DNA of 33,725 bases from Deltaproteobacteria bacterium (GTDB taxonomy: Bacteria; Myxococcota_A; Polyangia; GCA-2747355): NCBI GenBank assembly GCA_019314525.1, contig JAFCZD010000006.1:1-33725 (forward strand). The letters run 5' to 3'. The stretch's first letter is position 1. Every line of letters starts with the position of its first letter. A program made the position numbers and the translations under genes. The notes beneath the pieces were generated by a model. That model was not told the DNA's origin, searched no databases, and saw nothing but the letters and a program-made list of their open reading frames with translations. Positions 8,220 to 16,885 of this stretch are shown in pieces.

Positions 8220-8265
8220 ACCTGTTCGGCTAAAATGATGAGCCGTTCCACACAGAAGCTCAGGC

Positions 8266-8478
8266 CTACGGTTTGAACGGCATGCGATCTTGGGTCCGCT
8301 TAAGCTTTCTGTGGCAGAGCAAGGCGATAGCCCCAAATACTATGCCTAAACCAAGCAGAACGAGTTCGACAACACGCCTCCCGGCTTCAAGTTCAGGCAC
8401 AACCGTCATAGCGGAAGCAATGGTGAGCATGAGAAGACACAACCCACACACAAGCCAGCTCATCCAAATTAGCTGCAT
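8266..8478 (-). CDS. small two-helix membrane protein of unknown function
   Basis: This 70-residue protein is two hydrophobic helices (about 5-26 and 38-56) separated by a short polar loop (PELEAGRR), with a basic C-terminal tail (CHRKLKRTQDRMPFKP). A good ribosome binding site (GGGAGG) lies about 6 bp before ATG 8478, which supports it as a real gene despite its size. It is the last gene downstream of the DUF1302-like barrel (60 bp gap) and converges on the cytochrome. I do not recognise a family. It may be an accessory subunit of the transport cluster or an unrelated orphan. Confidence 0.6.
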   Translation of the reverse strand: MQLIWMSWLVCGLCLLMLTIASAMTVVPELEAGRRVVELVLLGLGIVFGAIALLCHRKLKRTQDRMPFKP

Positions 8479-8538
8479 CGGCGTCCTCCCAGACAGTCCT
8501 ATTTCCTACGTGCCTGAGAGCTGGAACTTCCTCCAGCC

Positions 8539-10347
8539 TCAATAAGAAAACCTCGCCCGCGTGAAGATCTGATGCCCGCCCGCGGCGGGGTCGCCGAACT
8601 TCGAATACTCCTTGCCGAGCTTGACGATGGCGCCCGCGGACAGCTCCAAACCTGAACCGAAGTTGTAGGTCAGCTCGGGAAAGATCACCGCCGAGAAGCC
8701 CTTCTCTGTGAAGAGGTGGTGGTGCTCGCGCATGCGCTCTTGCACCTCGCCGCTGTAGCGCTCCTCATAGACGCCGATGAGATCGACGATGAAAAAGAGA
8801 CGTAAGAGGGCCTTCTGGTTGAGGAACTTAAAATCGGTGCCCACGACGAGGTAGTCGCCGAGGCGAGGCTTCAAGATTTCGTAGGCGCACTGCGAAAAAT
8901 CTTGCTCGATGCCACCGGCGTTGCGCAGGAGCACGCGCTGCGCGCACTGCCCCACGTTAATCGCTCGGCTGTCGTCGAAGCCACCGTCACGCACACTCCA
9001 ACCCTCATGGAAAAAATCACCAGCACCCACTTCGTCAGGGAAGCCGTGGACCCACATCATGTTCACATAGACGTGCTCACTGAAGGTGTAGTCGAGGCCC
9101 AAGACCCATTTGGCGAAGGGCGTATTGTCAGCCACCAAGGGCCGACCATGGTCGTAGGAGTATTCACCTGAGGGTTGAGTGGGCAGCGCCCCCCCAAAGT
9201 CAAGGGTGCCCTGGAGCAGCGCCTGGCTGACCTTCTGTGGGAAGAACACCCCCAACTCGAAGCGGTAACCAAGGCTCTTGGCACCCTTGAAGATCAGTTG
9301 CATAGGGTTAAAAACCTCACCGCTGGCGTTGAAACCAAGCATCCAGAAGCGCGGGTAGTAGAGCGCCGTGTCCGTAAGGATGCGACCCTTGATGCACTCC
9401 TCAGGCGCTGTGGGGTTGCACAGGGGCGTCGCGTCAATGCGCGCGTAGTTGAGGAAGGGCGCCGGCATGTCGAAACGCCCGCTGTAGCCGAGGAGCGCCA
9501 GGTCATGGCTGCCCACCGTGCGCGCGATCCGCAGAGCCCACTGCATGTTCTCGATGGAGCGCTCTGGCGTCACGACGTGCAGCTCTTCGAGCACCGTGTC
9601 AAAGCCGCTGCGACGCGAGAACCAATCCTCGACGTGCACTCGGTGGCGTACAGAGGAATCGATGAAGGGCAGCCGCTGCGTCAGCACCGTGCCGAGGCCG
9701 GCGGTACGCGGCAAGAGTGCAGGGCGAAAGATGGGCACCATCACCGCTGAGAGGATGAAGTTTCCATCAGGGCTGTAGTCGGCGCGCAACATCACGTTGG
9801 CCAGCTGCTCGCCAAAAGCGAGGGGGTCTTCGAGGTTCAAGGCGTTGATCACGTTGGTAGGGTTGAATTGATCCCCCACGCCCCAGGCGATCACCTGCTG
9901 CCCGATGCGCAGGTCCAGACCTTCGAACAAGAAGTCCCGCACCTCGATGTAGGCCGCGTTGGCGCGGATGCGAAAACCATCCACGACGTCCTGTCGCCAC
10001 AGCTGGTCGAAGGTGCCAAGGTCCACGGCGTAGCCGTAGTAGGCGAACTCCAGCTCAGCAACCCCGGTGAAGCGGTCCGCCTCGGCCACCAGCCGTAGGC
10101 GGAAGGCGTTGTCGTTGCGCGCGATGCCGGGCTCCGCCAGCATTCGTTCGTGCCAGCGTCCCACGCTGATATCGTTGGTGCGCAACCGCAGGTCGGTCTG
10201 GAAGCGCCCACTCCACTTCAGCTCGACCTCAGCCCATGCCGGAGAAACGCCCAGAGAGCCGCCCGGAGAGACGCCCAACAAGATGAGAAGAACGAGGGCC
10301 CCCCTCAGGAGGCTTAGAATTCGATACGACGCCTTGGGACGCGACAT
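8539..10347 (-). CDS. DUF1302-like outer-membrane beta-barrel protein
   Basis: This 602-residue protein has a Sec signal peptide ending near AWAEVEL. A long series of alternating amphipathic strands follows, closing with a C-terminal strand that ends in an aromatic (IFTRARFSY), the usual signal for BAM-dependent outer-membrane insertion. Early conserved segments include LRIGQQVIAWGVGDQFNPTN, resembling DUF1302-type barrels. These are often found beside RND permeases and LolA-like proteins in hydrocarbon-, steroid- or lipid-handling loci. It lies 54 bp after the LolA-like gene in what looks like one transcript with the RND permease. The likely role, by inference, is the outer-membrane end of the export or import route. 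A Cys pair around the CNPTAPEEC loop suggests an extracellular disulphide. ATG 10347 is the start. Confidence 0.75.
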   Translation of the reverse strand: MSRPKASYRILSLLRGALVLLILLGVSPGGSLGVSPAWAEVELKWSGRFQTDLRLRTNDISVGRWHERMLAEPGIARNDNAFRLRLVAEADRFTGVAELEFAYYGYAVDLGTFDQLWRQDVVDGFRIRANAAYIEVRDFLFEGLDLRIGQQVIAWGVGDQFNPTNVINALNLEDPLAFGEQLANVMLRADYSPDGNFILSAVMVPIFRPALLPRTAGLGTVLTQRLPFIDSSVRHRVHVEDWFSRRSGFDTVLEELHVVTPERSIENMQWALRIARTVGSHDLALLGYSGRFDMPAPFLNYARIDATPLCNPTAPEECIKGRILTDTALYYPRFWMLGFNASGEVFNPMQLIFKGAKSLGYRFELGVFFPQKVSQALLQGTLDFGGALPTQPSGEYSYDHGRPLVADNTPFAKWVLGLDYTFSEHVYVNMMWVHGFPDEVGAGDFFHEGWSVRDGGFDDSRAINVGQCAQRVLLRNAGGIEQDFSQCAYEILKPRLGDYLVVGTDFKFLNQKALLRLFFIVDLIGVYEERYSGEVQERMREHHHLFTEKGFSAVIFPELTYNFGSGLELSAGAIVKLGKEYSKFGDPAAGGHQIFTRARFSY

Positions 10348-10401
10348 CTAGAGCTCTTTCGTAAAAGGGAGGGTTTGTCAGCCGGTCGATTCAGTTGCGA
10401 T

Positions 10402-11166
10402 TCAGTTGCGCTGGAGGGCGCGGCGCGTGAAGAGACGCTTGGAGAGGCCAGAGTTCACCTTCCACTCCTTGCGCACGATCTTCGTCCAATGGTTGTTGCG
10501 CACATGGCTCACCATCTTCAGCTCCGTGGGCTCGCAAATATTGTTCGCCTGACAGGTGTAGCTGCTGCGCGTCTCGGTCTTCAGGTGACGACCCTTCTCA
10601 TCGAGGTAACGCATCTCGAGAGGGTAGCAGTCCTTCTTGCGAATTTTCATCTCGATGGCGCCGTAGACAGCATCAGAGCCTGGGCGCCGCTTCATCTTCA
10701 GCTTGTAGATCTCACCCTCTTCGCCTGTGTAGTCGGCGAGGTAGAGGTCCCCATAACGCAGCGTCATCTGATCGTCGTAGTTGTAGTCGGCCCCAAAGAG
10801 GGTCTGTCGCTTCATGTGGCTGGTGATGCGGCGAATACGGTTATAGCCCTTGAGGTAGACGTACATCTGAGCCCGTGAACGGGAGAGGATCTTCATGCCC
10901 TTGACGTCGGCCGGCGAGATGAAGTGCACCAAGCGCATCCCATCTTTGATCCAGACCTTCATGCCCAAGACAAGAGGTTTGCTCTGGCCTGGGTCGGCGA
11001 TGATCATATCGTAGACAAAATACTGGTCTTTTGACCTCGCGGGGTTCTTGTCCACGCAGGCCATCAGCTCTTCACCGCGCTTATCCGCCCACGCATCCCC
11101 TGCTCCAAAAAAACCTACGAGCAGCAGAACGACGGCGGAAGACCTCATGTTGCGTTTGATGTTCAT
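10402..11166 (-). CDS. LolA-like periplasmic protein (outer-membrane lipoprotein-sorting family)
   Basis: This protein of about 254 residues has a signal peptide (MNIKRNMRSSAVVLLLVGFF..., predicted cut after AWA) and a single compact domain. It resembles the LolA-like family (PF17131): RGEELMACVDKN at the start, MKVWIKDGMRLVHFISPAD, and the typical GADYNYDDQ segment. Such proteins have a half-open beta-barrel that carries acyl chains across the periplasm. The gene start overlaps the stop of the upstream RND gene as TGATG (stop 11168-11166, ATG 11166-11164), so it is translationally coupled; a GTG one codon earlier is the alternative. The barrel gene follows at 54 bp. It probably shuttles the RND substrate to the outer membrane. 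Confidence 0.85.
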   Translation of the reverse strand: MNIKRNMRSSAVVLLLVGFFGAGDAWADKRGEELMACVDKNPARSKDQYFVYDMIIADPGQSKPLVLGMKVWIKDGMRLVHFISPADVKGMKILSRSRAQMYVYLKGYNRIRRITSHMKRQTLFGADYNYDDQMTLRYGDLYLADYTGEEGEIYKLKMKRRPGSDAVYGAIEMKIRKKDCYPLEMRYLDEKGRHLKTETRSSYTCQANNICEPTELKMVSHVRNNHWTKIVRKEWKVNSGLSKRLFTRRALQRN

Positions 11167-14138
11167 CACTCTCTCCCACCACTCGGGGTGGCCTGAACCA
11201 CCGCTTCTTTGTCTTGCCCCTCACCTACGACCCCCAAAGGCACCAAGTCATTCAGAGGCACCAACTCATTCACTGGCTCATTCACTTCATTTGGCGCGAG
11301 CTCGCGGTAGCTGCCACGACGCGCCAAGAGCGGCACCGTCCAGAAGGTCGCCACCGCCGCAACCAACATCGCCAAAGCGGTCAAGCCACCCACGTTCTGC
11401 AGGGGCCGCGCTTCGCCCATGGTGAGCACGAAGAAGCCGAGGCAGACCGTCAGGGCGTTGGTCCAGATGGCACCGCCGGAGCGCTTCACCGCCGCGCACG
11501 CCCCGCTCTTGGCATCTTCACCCCGCCACGTCGCGACAAAGTGCACGCCATAGTCAACGCCCGCTCCGAGGATGATGCAAGCCAACATCGCCGTCCCCAG
11601 ATCGAGGCGCACCCCGCCGATCCCCATGCCGCCATAGATCAACAGCAGGGTAACGAAGGTCGGCGCCGCCACAATCAGACCCACCCGCAACGAGCGAAAG
11701 AGCACGATCATGATCAAGATCACTGGCACCAGCGCCGCCACCAGGCTCCGGATCTGGTTCTTTAGGGCGCTGCGTGAGAGGGCCCGATGGAGCACGGGCA
11801 AGCCGTTGACCCGCCCATGGAGGCTACGACCAACCCCCCCGACCACCTCACCTTGGAGCAACACCTGCGGGCGCGTCAGGTCGAGCATCGCCGCGGCCAC
11901 GAGCTTCTCACCGCGTGCCTTCTGGGTCGAGGTGAAGGTGACCCCGGCTGCTTTCAGCACGGCGTGACCATGCTGACGAGCCCTCTCGTCGGCGAAGATC
12001 TGGGTCAAGGGCGCCTGCACTGAGAGCAAAACGTCTTCCACTTGTTCAGCGTCTGGTGCGACCTTGAGGGTCTTAGCGATATGCACCACAGCCCGCTCTT
12101 GCCACGCCTCAGCGACCTGCTCCGAGGGGGAGCCAAGGCTCACCAATCGACGCGCGAGAGCCAACACTGGATCGCCTTCATCATCGGGGGGCGGCAGCCG
12201 CGCCGCACACTCCTCCGTACGCATGAAACGCCACAAACGCCCCTCTACCGCTTGCTCATCTAGGGTGGGCGCTGCTTGAGCAAAGGCCACATCGAGGGCC
12301 ACCGTCTGGGCCTTGTCCAGGGTAACGCCAGCGCCTTGCAACGCCACCAGCATGCGCTCTCTGGTCAACTCTCTGAGACGTGCACGACCAGCCACGCTCT
12401 CTGCGGAGACGACCCGAAAGGACCCAGCGTAGGCTTTCAGCCAGCCCTCCACGCCTTCGAGGACCCGCTCGAGTTCGCGGGCATCGCTGGTGTCGAGCTT
12501 GACTTGCATGAGCGCCTCTTCGCGGTCCGCGGTGACGAGCTGTCTGACGCCAGCTTCGGCCGAAATGAAGGCGTGCAGGGTGCGAACTTTGGCCACGCTG
12601 TCGGGCACCCGTCGGGGGCCCTCCATCGCTTCATTGGCGCGAGCGATGATGTCGGCGATATGCATCACAGACGAAACGTGGGGCAGCTGCCCCAAGCGAT
12701 CGGCTGCAGAGGTCAACTCACGCAGCACCAAGGGGTCGTTCATATCGCCCTTGAAGTGCATCAGCAGAAATTGCGAGCCACCGAAGTGACGCGAGAGGAA
12801 GCGGTCGGCGCGGTGAGGCGCGCTCCCTGGAGCAAAGAGGTTGGTGGAATCGATGCGATTTTCGACGCGGGTCACAGCCACACCCGCTGCCACGACCATC
12901 GTGACCAACACGATGCCCGCCAAGAGGCGATGCTCCTGGATTCCACGAACGAAGGGGAGCACGAGGTGGTCGGCGATCCGGCTCTTGGTGACCTTGCCCC
13001 GCAAAGGGGTCAACCGCAGCACCGCGGGCACGAAGGTCACCGAGAGCAGCAGGGTCATCAATACACCGATGCCCGTGAAGAGGCCAAACACCCGCATGGG
13101 TCGCTGGTCCATCACGAGAAACGAGAGCAAGCTGACCGCGGTAGTGAGCCCTGCCGCCAGCACCGTGGGGCCGACGCTCTGGAGGGTGGCGGCGATAGCC
13201 GTCGCGCGGCGCTCCTCCGAAGATCCACCGCCCACCGGATCCCGTGCGCAGTCGTAGTAGCGCGCGAGGATGTGAATCCCATAGGCGCTGCCCACAGCGA
13301 AGAGGATCACCGGCATCGAGCTGAGAACAAGGTTGAGCGGCTCACCAAAGGCGGCCATCAATCCAATGGAGAAGACGATCCCAAAGCTCGTGGAGAGCAA
13401 CGCCAAGCACGTTCCCACCCAATCACGAAAGGAGATCAACATCACGATCACCATCGCCAATACAGCCCATGGCGTCAGCTGACGCATGTCACGGCGGATG
13501 GTCTCGAAGATGTAGGAGGAGATGAAAGGCCCACCCCCGTAATAAGGCTTCACTCGCCCATCAAAATACTGCTCCACCACGCGACGAATACGCGACGCCG
13601 TGGGGCGTGGATCACTCCCTTGAGCCAAGAAGCAGTAGATCAGCGCGGCGCGGCCATCGGAGGAGACAAAATTCCCCACGACGTGATCACGCGCGAGGAC
13701 TCGCGACCTCAGCGCCTGCAGTTCAGCATCATTTCTGGGCAGCGCGCGGATCAGGGGCCCTGTGACGATACCGCCCTTCTCCTCGTTGGCGACAAAATCG
13801 GCCACGTTGTCCAAGCTCGTGACGCCATCGAGACCACGCATCCCCATCAGATCAGCCGTGAGCTTCTTGAGGCGCGACAAGAAATCATGAGTAAAAACGC
13901 CGTTGGCGCTCCCGCTGTCGAGCCCCACCAGCGCTACCTCGAGCCCACCAAAGCTCGCGGCGAGCTTTTGGAAGTGACGCACATCGGGATCGTCCCCTGG
14001 CAGGAAGGCCAGCAGGTTATCATCCTGTGTCACCTGCATGGCCAAGAAGGTAGAGGTGCCGGCCATGAGAAGGACCACCAAAACCACCGCCCAGGCCACG
14101 CGACGCTGAGAAAGGAGGCTGGCGAGGACCTTCATCAT
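11166..14138 (-). CDS. RND/MMPL-family permease (HAE3-like), copy B
   Basis: This inner-membrane permease of about 990 residues has the duplicated RND architecture: an N-terminal helix (RRVAWAVVLVVLLMAG), a large periplasmic loop, a helix block, then the same order again with an unusually long second loop. The frame is open to 14234, but the first 32 residues of that longer version are a charged DEDQGDE-type run encoded by 15-bp repeats overlapping the upstream gene. I therefore favour the ATG pair at 14138/14135. In the first half the helix-4 motif reads VGSAYGIHIL, with Ala where an acid is usual; the second half keeps it (GAGVDYGVHF). Proton coupling may therefore rely on one half. Coupled genes for a LolA-like carrier and a barrel suggest it loads a lipid-like substrate for outer-membrane delivery. 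Confidence 0.92.
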   Translation of the reverse strand: MMKVLASLLSQRRVAWAVVLVVLLMAGTSTFLAMQVTQDDNLLAFLPGDDPDVRHFQKLAASFGGLEVALVGLDSGSANGVFTHDFLSRLKKLTADLMGMRGLDGVTSLDNVADFVANEEKGGIVTGPLIRALPRNDAELQALRSRVLARDHVVGNFVSSDGRAALIYCFLAQGSDPRPTASRIRRVVEQYFDGRVKPYYGGGPFISSYIFETIRRDMRQLTPWAVLAMVIVMLISFRDWVGTCLALLSTSFGIVFSIGLMAAFGEPLNLVLSSMPVILFAVGSAYGIHILARYYDCARDPVGGGSSEERRATAIAATLQSVGPTVLAAGLTTAVSLLSFLVMDQRPMRVFGLFTGIGVLMTLLLSVTFVPAVLRLTPLRGKVTKSRIADHLVLPFVRGIQEHRLLAGIVLVTMVVAAGVAVTRVENRIDSTNLFAPGSAPHRADRFLSRHFGGSQFLLMHFKGDMNDPLVLRELTSAADRLGQLPHVSSVMHIADIIARANEAMEGPRRVPDSVAKVRTLHAFISAEAGVRQLVTADREEALMQVKLDTSDARELERVLEGVEGWLKAYAGSFRVVSAESVAGRARLRELTRERMLVALQGAGVTLDKAQTVALDVAFAQAAPTLDEQAVEGRLWRFMRTEECAARLPPPDDEGDPVLALARRLVSLGSPSEQVAEAWQERAVVHIAKTLKVAPDAEQVEDVLLSVQAPLTQIFADERARQHGHAVLKAAGVTFTSTQKARGEKLVAAAMLDLTRPQVLLQGEVVGGVGRSLHGRVNGLPVLHRALSRSALKNQIRSLVAALVPVILIMIVLFRSLRVGLIVAAPTFVTLLLIYGGMGIGGVRLDLGTAMLACIILGAGVDYGVHFVATWRGEDAKSGACAAVKRSGGAIWTNALTVCLGFFVLTMGEARPLQNVGGLTALAMLVAAVATFWTVPLLARRGSYRELAPNEVNEPVNELVPLNDLVPLGVVGEGQDKEAVVQATPSGGRE

Positions 14139-14151
14139 TGGCTCGACCCGC

Positions 14152-14196
14152 TCATCGCGCTTGTGCTCATCGCCCTGGTCCTCATCGCCCTGGTCC
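14152..14196. repeat. 15-bp imperfect tandem repeat at a gene junction
   Basis: On the minus strand the unit GACCAGGGCGATGAG occurs twice in tandem, followed by a degenerate copy. It lies between the stop of the TPR lipoprotein gene (14197) and the favoured RND start (14138). Being a multiple of three, copy-number change would keep any frame. It may be a slippage product or alter RND translation. Confidence 0.7.
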
Positions 14197-14994
14197 TCAT
14201 AACTCAGTGCTCTCGAGCGCCTTCTTTGCCTCACGACGCCAACGCTGCTCCAATGGCCCCTTCAAAGCCTTCTTCAGTTGGACTCTCGCCTTTTCGAACT
14301 GCTCATCAGTCGCATATGCTTGCCCCAGAAAAAGGTGAGTAATCGGGCGAGGTGCCAGCCTCACTGCTTGCTCGAGCAGTGAAATAGCCTTCTCCAAGTC
14401 CCCCACACTTACCGGCCAGGCCGGCGCCATCAAGTAAATCTTTCCCAACAAGGTTAGCGGCCCCGCTTGATCAAAGGCTGGATCAAGACTCCGCGCGCGC
14501 TCAGCGAGGACTGCTGCCTTCTTGATCAACTTCAAGCTGCGCTCGACCTCTGCTTGCCGTGCGACGTTGAGAGCATGGAAATAGGGGGGCTCCACCCGCT
14601 CGGGTGCCAGCTGCTCGGCCTGCTGCGCATGAGCGATACCCTCTTTGAGCACCTCCACACGCTGCTTCTTGTTCTGAATATGTCTGCCCATCAACGCGCA
14701 AAGGCGAGCGATGCGCCAATGGACAGCAAAAGGCTCAGGGTGTTTGGACAACGCTTGATCCAGAGCCGCCCGCGAACGATCGAGTCGCGCGATGGATTCG
14801 GGCTTGACCTGGAGCAGCCGATCCGCCAACTCCACCAAGACGCGAGGTTGCTTGGGCAGCGCCTCACTCTGCTGAGGATCTGGGATGTGACGGGCAGGAT
14901 CGGGAGGCAAACAAGCAACAAACGAAACGCACGAAACGCACGCCAGCACAAAGCATACCTGCCCATGGGCTATACGTTGAAAAAGACAGCACAA
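14197..14994 (-). CDS. TPR-repeat lipoprotein (TatT-like)
   Basis: The protein is about 265 residues with a hydrophobic N-terminus ending in a lipobox-like FVAC (CLPPDP). The rest is helical and contains TPR-like pairs, such as ALDQALSKHPEPFAVHWRIARL, ISLLEQAVRLAPRPITHLFLGQAY and ARVQLKKALKGP. The overall form resembles the TatT lipoprotein family first described with TRAP transporters in Treponema. Here it precedes an RND permease rather than a TRAP system, with a 58-bp gap to the favoured RND start. It may act as an envelope scaffold for the transport cluster, by inference. The open frame begins at TTG 14994 without a clear ribosome binding site, so the exact start is uncertain. A generic TPR lipoprotein is the alternative. 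Confidence 0.75.
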   Translation of the reverse strand: MCCLFQRIAHGQVCFVLACVSCVSFVACLPPDPARHIPDPQQSEALPKQPRVLVELADRLLQVKPESIARLDRSRAALDQALSKHPEPFAVHWRIARLCALMGRHIQNKKQRVEVLKEGIAHAQQAEQLAPERVEPPYFHALNVARQAEVERSLKLIKKAAVLAERARSLDPAFDQAGPLTLLGKIYLMAPAWPVSVGDLEKAISLLEQAVRLAPRPITHLFLGQAYATDEQFEKARVQLKKALKGPLEQRWRREAKKALESTEL

Positions 14995-15064
14995 AACGGC
15001 CCAATTGTAAAAGCTGCCGTGGATCAGCGCAAGTTAACAACAAAAGAAAAGCTGCATATTTTCG

Positions 15065-16153
15065 ATGTCTTACAAACGAGAACAGTCCCGGGCCCCTCTG
15101 TGGATAACCCTGTGGGTGGTATTGATGACGCCAACAGGCGCCAACGCACACAACAACACCACGGCCACCCTGCGAGTGAGCTCGTCCGCAGGCTTCCTCG
15201 AGGTGGAGTTGAGGGGCTCGCGCCGAACCTTTGCCCCCCTCCTCGGTGACCTGGAAAAAACCCCACCTGTCGCCCGTTATCACGCCCAGCGCCACGACCT
15301 GGAAAAGCAGGTCGCCGCGCACCTATCGATCTACAATGGAGACAAGCGCTTCTGCCACCTGCATGAGACGCTGAGCCACGTCGATATGGGTGAATTTAAG
15401 GTACTTTACCGCTACCGCTGCCCTGTGGGTGAGCTCGAGCTACGCTACGACTTGCTCTTTTCCACCGATCCCGACCATCGCGTCTTTGCCACCTTCATGG
15501 GGGGCCCTGAAGCTGCCCCCTTGACCACTGTGCTCGATAGAAAGCAGCGCACACTCCGACTCGACGGAGGACAAGCCGGACTTCAGGCCTCGTCCTTCTT
15601 TGGGCTGGGTGTGGGACATATCCTCGGCGGTGCCGATCATATTCTCTTTCTGATGGGGCTGCTCTTGGTGATCCCCCTCGCCCGCTCTGGAAACAAACGC
15701 CATCCCTTGGTCTCTCTGCTGCAAATCATAACCACCTTCACCCTCGCCCACAGCGTGACCCTTGGAGCCACAGCCCTGGGGTGGATCGATCTCCCCTCTC
15801 GTGCAGTAGAGGCCACCATCGCCGTGTCCATCTGCTATATCGCGGTGGAAAATCTCTTGTGGGCCCAGAGCCCGCTGCGCCTGCCCTTGGTGGGGATCTT
15901 TGGGCTCGTCCATGGTCTCGGCTTCGCCCATATCTTGGCTGAGACGCCCCTCCCCAGCGAAGGCAAGGTCCTCGCCTTGGCGAGCTTCAACCTCGGCGTT
16001 GAAGCGGGCCAGCTGGCCTTGGTGCTAGCACTCTTGCCCTTGGGATGGTTCTTCTCTCGTTGGAAGAGCTACCCAACCCTCTTCCTGGTGGCCAACGGGC
16101 TGCTCTTCATCATGGGCGCACTCTGGCTCGTGCAGCGACTCTTCGCCGCGTGA
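15065..16153 (+). CDS. HupE/UreJ_2-type membrane protein
   Basis: This 362-residue protein has a signal peptide ending at ANA (then HNNTTATL) and a periplasmic beta-rich domain of about 150 residues. At least six transmembrane helices follow, with the motifs of the HupE/UreJ_2 family: GVGHILGGADHILFL, FTLAHSVTLG, FGLVHGLGFAH and FNLGVEAGQ. The repeated intramembrane His/Asp residues suggest metal (for example nickel or cobalt) binding or transport, but this branch of the family is uncharacterised. It is divergent from the TPR/RND operon with about 70 bp between start codons, so the promoters overlap or are compact. No hydrogenase or urease genes are present, so a role with those enzymes is not supported here. 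Confidence 0.88.
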   Translation: MSYKREQSRAPLWITLWVVLMTPTGANAHNNTTATLRVSSSAGFLEVELRGSRRTFAPLLGDLEKTPPVARYHAQRHDLEKQVAAHLSIYNGDKRFCHLHETLSHVDMGEFKVLYRYRCPVGELELRYDLLFSTDPDHRVFATFMGGPEAAPLTTVLDRKQRTLRLDGGQAGLQASSFFGLGVGHILGGADHILFLMGLLLVIPLARSGNKRHPLVSLLQIITTFTLAHSVTLGATALGWIDLPSRAVEATIAVSICYIAVENLLWAQSPLRLPLVGIFGLVHGLGFAHILAETPLPSEGKVLALASFNLGVEAGQLALVLALLPLGWFFSRWKSYPTLFLVANGLLFIMGALWLVQRLFAA

Positions 16154-16249
16154 TCCGAGTTTTCTGCGTAACGCGAAAGGCCCAGTGGGCGTAGACCCTC
16201 ACCAAAGGGTTCCCCACTTCCGCTCGAGCTGCCACGGAGCAACGCTGAT

Positions 16250-16855
16250 ATGCGCTTAAAAACACTGATGTTTACTCCTCTGATCATCTTGAGTGCGTGT
16301 GGTTTTGCGCCCGAGACCCTCGATGACATCAAGAGCGCCCTCAATAGTGAGCTTGGGGGCTACCAACTCGATGAAGAGCTGCCCCTCTTTGGGCGCTCCG
16401 ACTTGGACTTTGCCCCCCTGCCTCTCCAAGAGGCGGCTGACGTGCCAAAGATGGGCTATATCGCCAGCATCTCACCTCAGGGGCCCGAGGGGATCCTTGG
16501 AGGATTCTGGGTTGATTATACCAAAGGTTACGGCGTGATGGCCGGAAAGTGGGCAGACAACAAGGGCCAGGTAAGTGGACACCTCAAGGGCATCTATGGA
16601 CGCAGCCGAACCTATGGCGATTGGGTCTTCTTCGGCAAGCTCATCGACAATGAAGGGCGCGCTCTGGGCGTGCTCAGCGGTCGCCAGTACGAGAACGTGT
16701 TCCGCGGCACCTGGGTCGACGAGAGCAACGCCATCCTTGGTGAGTTCACCGGCTCCACCTCAGCAGAGGGGCACTTCCATGGACGCTGGAAGGCCGAGCC
16801 TCGTGTTGCGGAGACCTATGGCGTCGGTGAGATGCCCTGGCATTTATTGCATTAA
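16250..16855 (+). CDS. small lipoprotein with Gly/Trp strand repeats
   Basis: This 201-residue protein has a clear lipoprotein signal (MRLKTLMFTPLIILSAC, Cys17). A polar linker of about 50 residues is followed by a domain of repeated beta strands, each carrying a Gly...Trp or Gly...Gly pattern (GGFWVDYTKGYG, AGKWADNKGQVSG, RGTWVDESNAILGEF, FHGRWKAE). The pattern suggests a small all-beta sheet or barrel lodged in the envelope. A GGAG about 10 bp upstream supports ATG 16250. The gene lies 96 bp after the HupE-like gene in the same direction and could share its transcript. I do not recognise a characterised family or function. Confidence 0.8.
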   Translation: MRLKTLMFTPLIILSACGFAPETLDDIKSALNSELGGYQLDEELPLFGRSDLDFAPLPLQEAADVPKMGYIASISPQGPEGILGGFWVDYTKGYGVMAGKWADNKGQVSGHLKGIYGRSRTYGDWVFFGKLIDNEGRALGVLSGRQYENVFRGTWVDESNAILGEFTGSTSAEGHFHGRWKAEPRVAETYGVGEMPWHLLH

Positions 16856-16885
16856 GTCAGTGGATCGAAATGAGGCCCAGAGCGC

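Noticed and set aside
8227-8245. Hairpin CGGCT/AGCCG after the cytochrome stop as a terminator
   Set aside because: Only a 5-bp stem with a 9-base loop and no T-tract; too weak to call.
12276-14342. 688-codon open frame on the plus strand
   Set aside because: Runs antisense to RND copy B; Gln/His/Arg-rich composition without domain signals shows it is a shadow of GC-rich coding DNA.
15034-15060. TTAACA/CATATT promoter for the HupE-like gene
   Set aside because: Spacing is only 15 bp and the -10 would end 4 bp before the ATG.
16166-16220. Small inverted repeats (GCCCA/TGGGC, ACCCT/AGGGT) after the HupE-like gene as a terminator
   Set aside because: Short stems without a T-tract; the next gene is on the same strand and may be cotranscribed.
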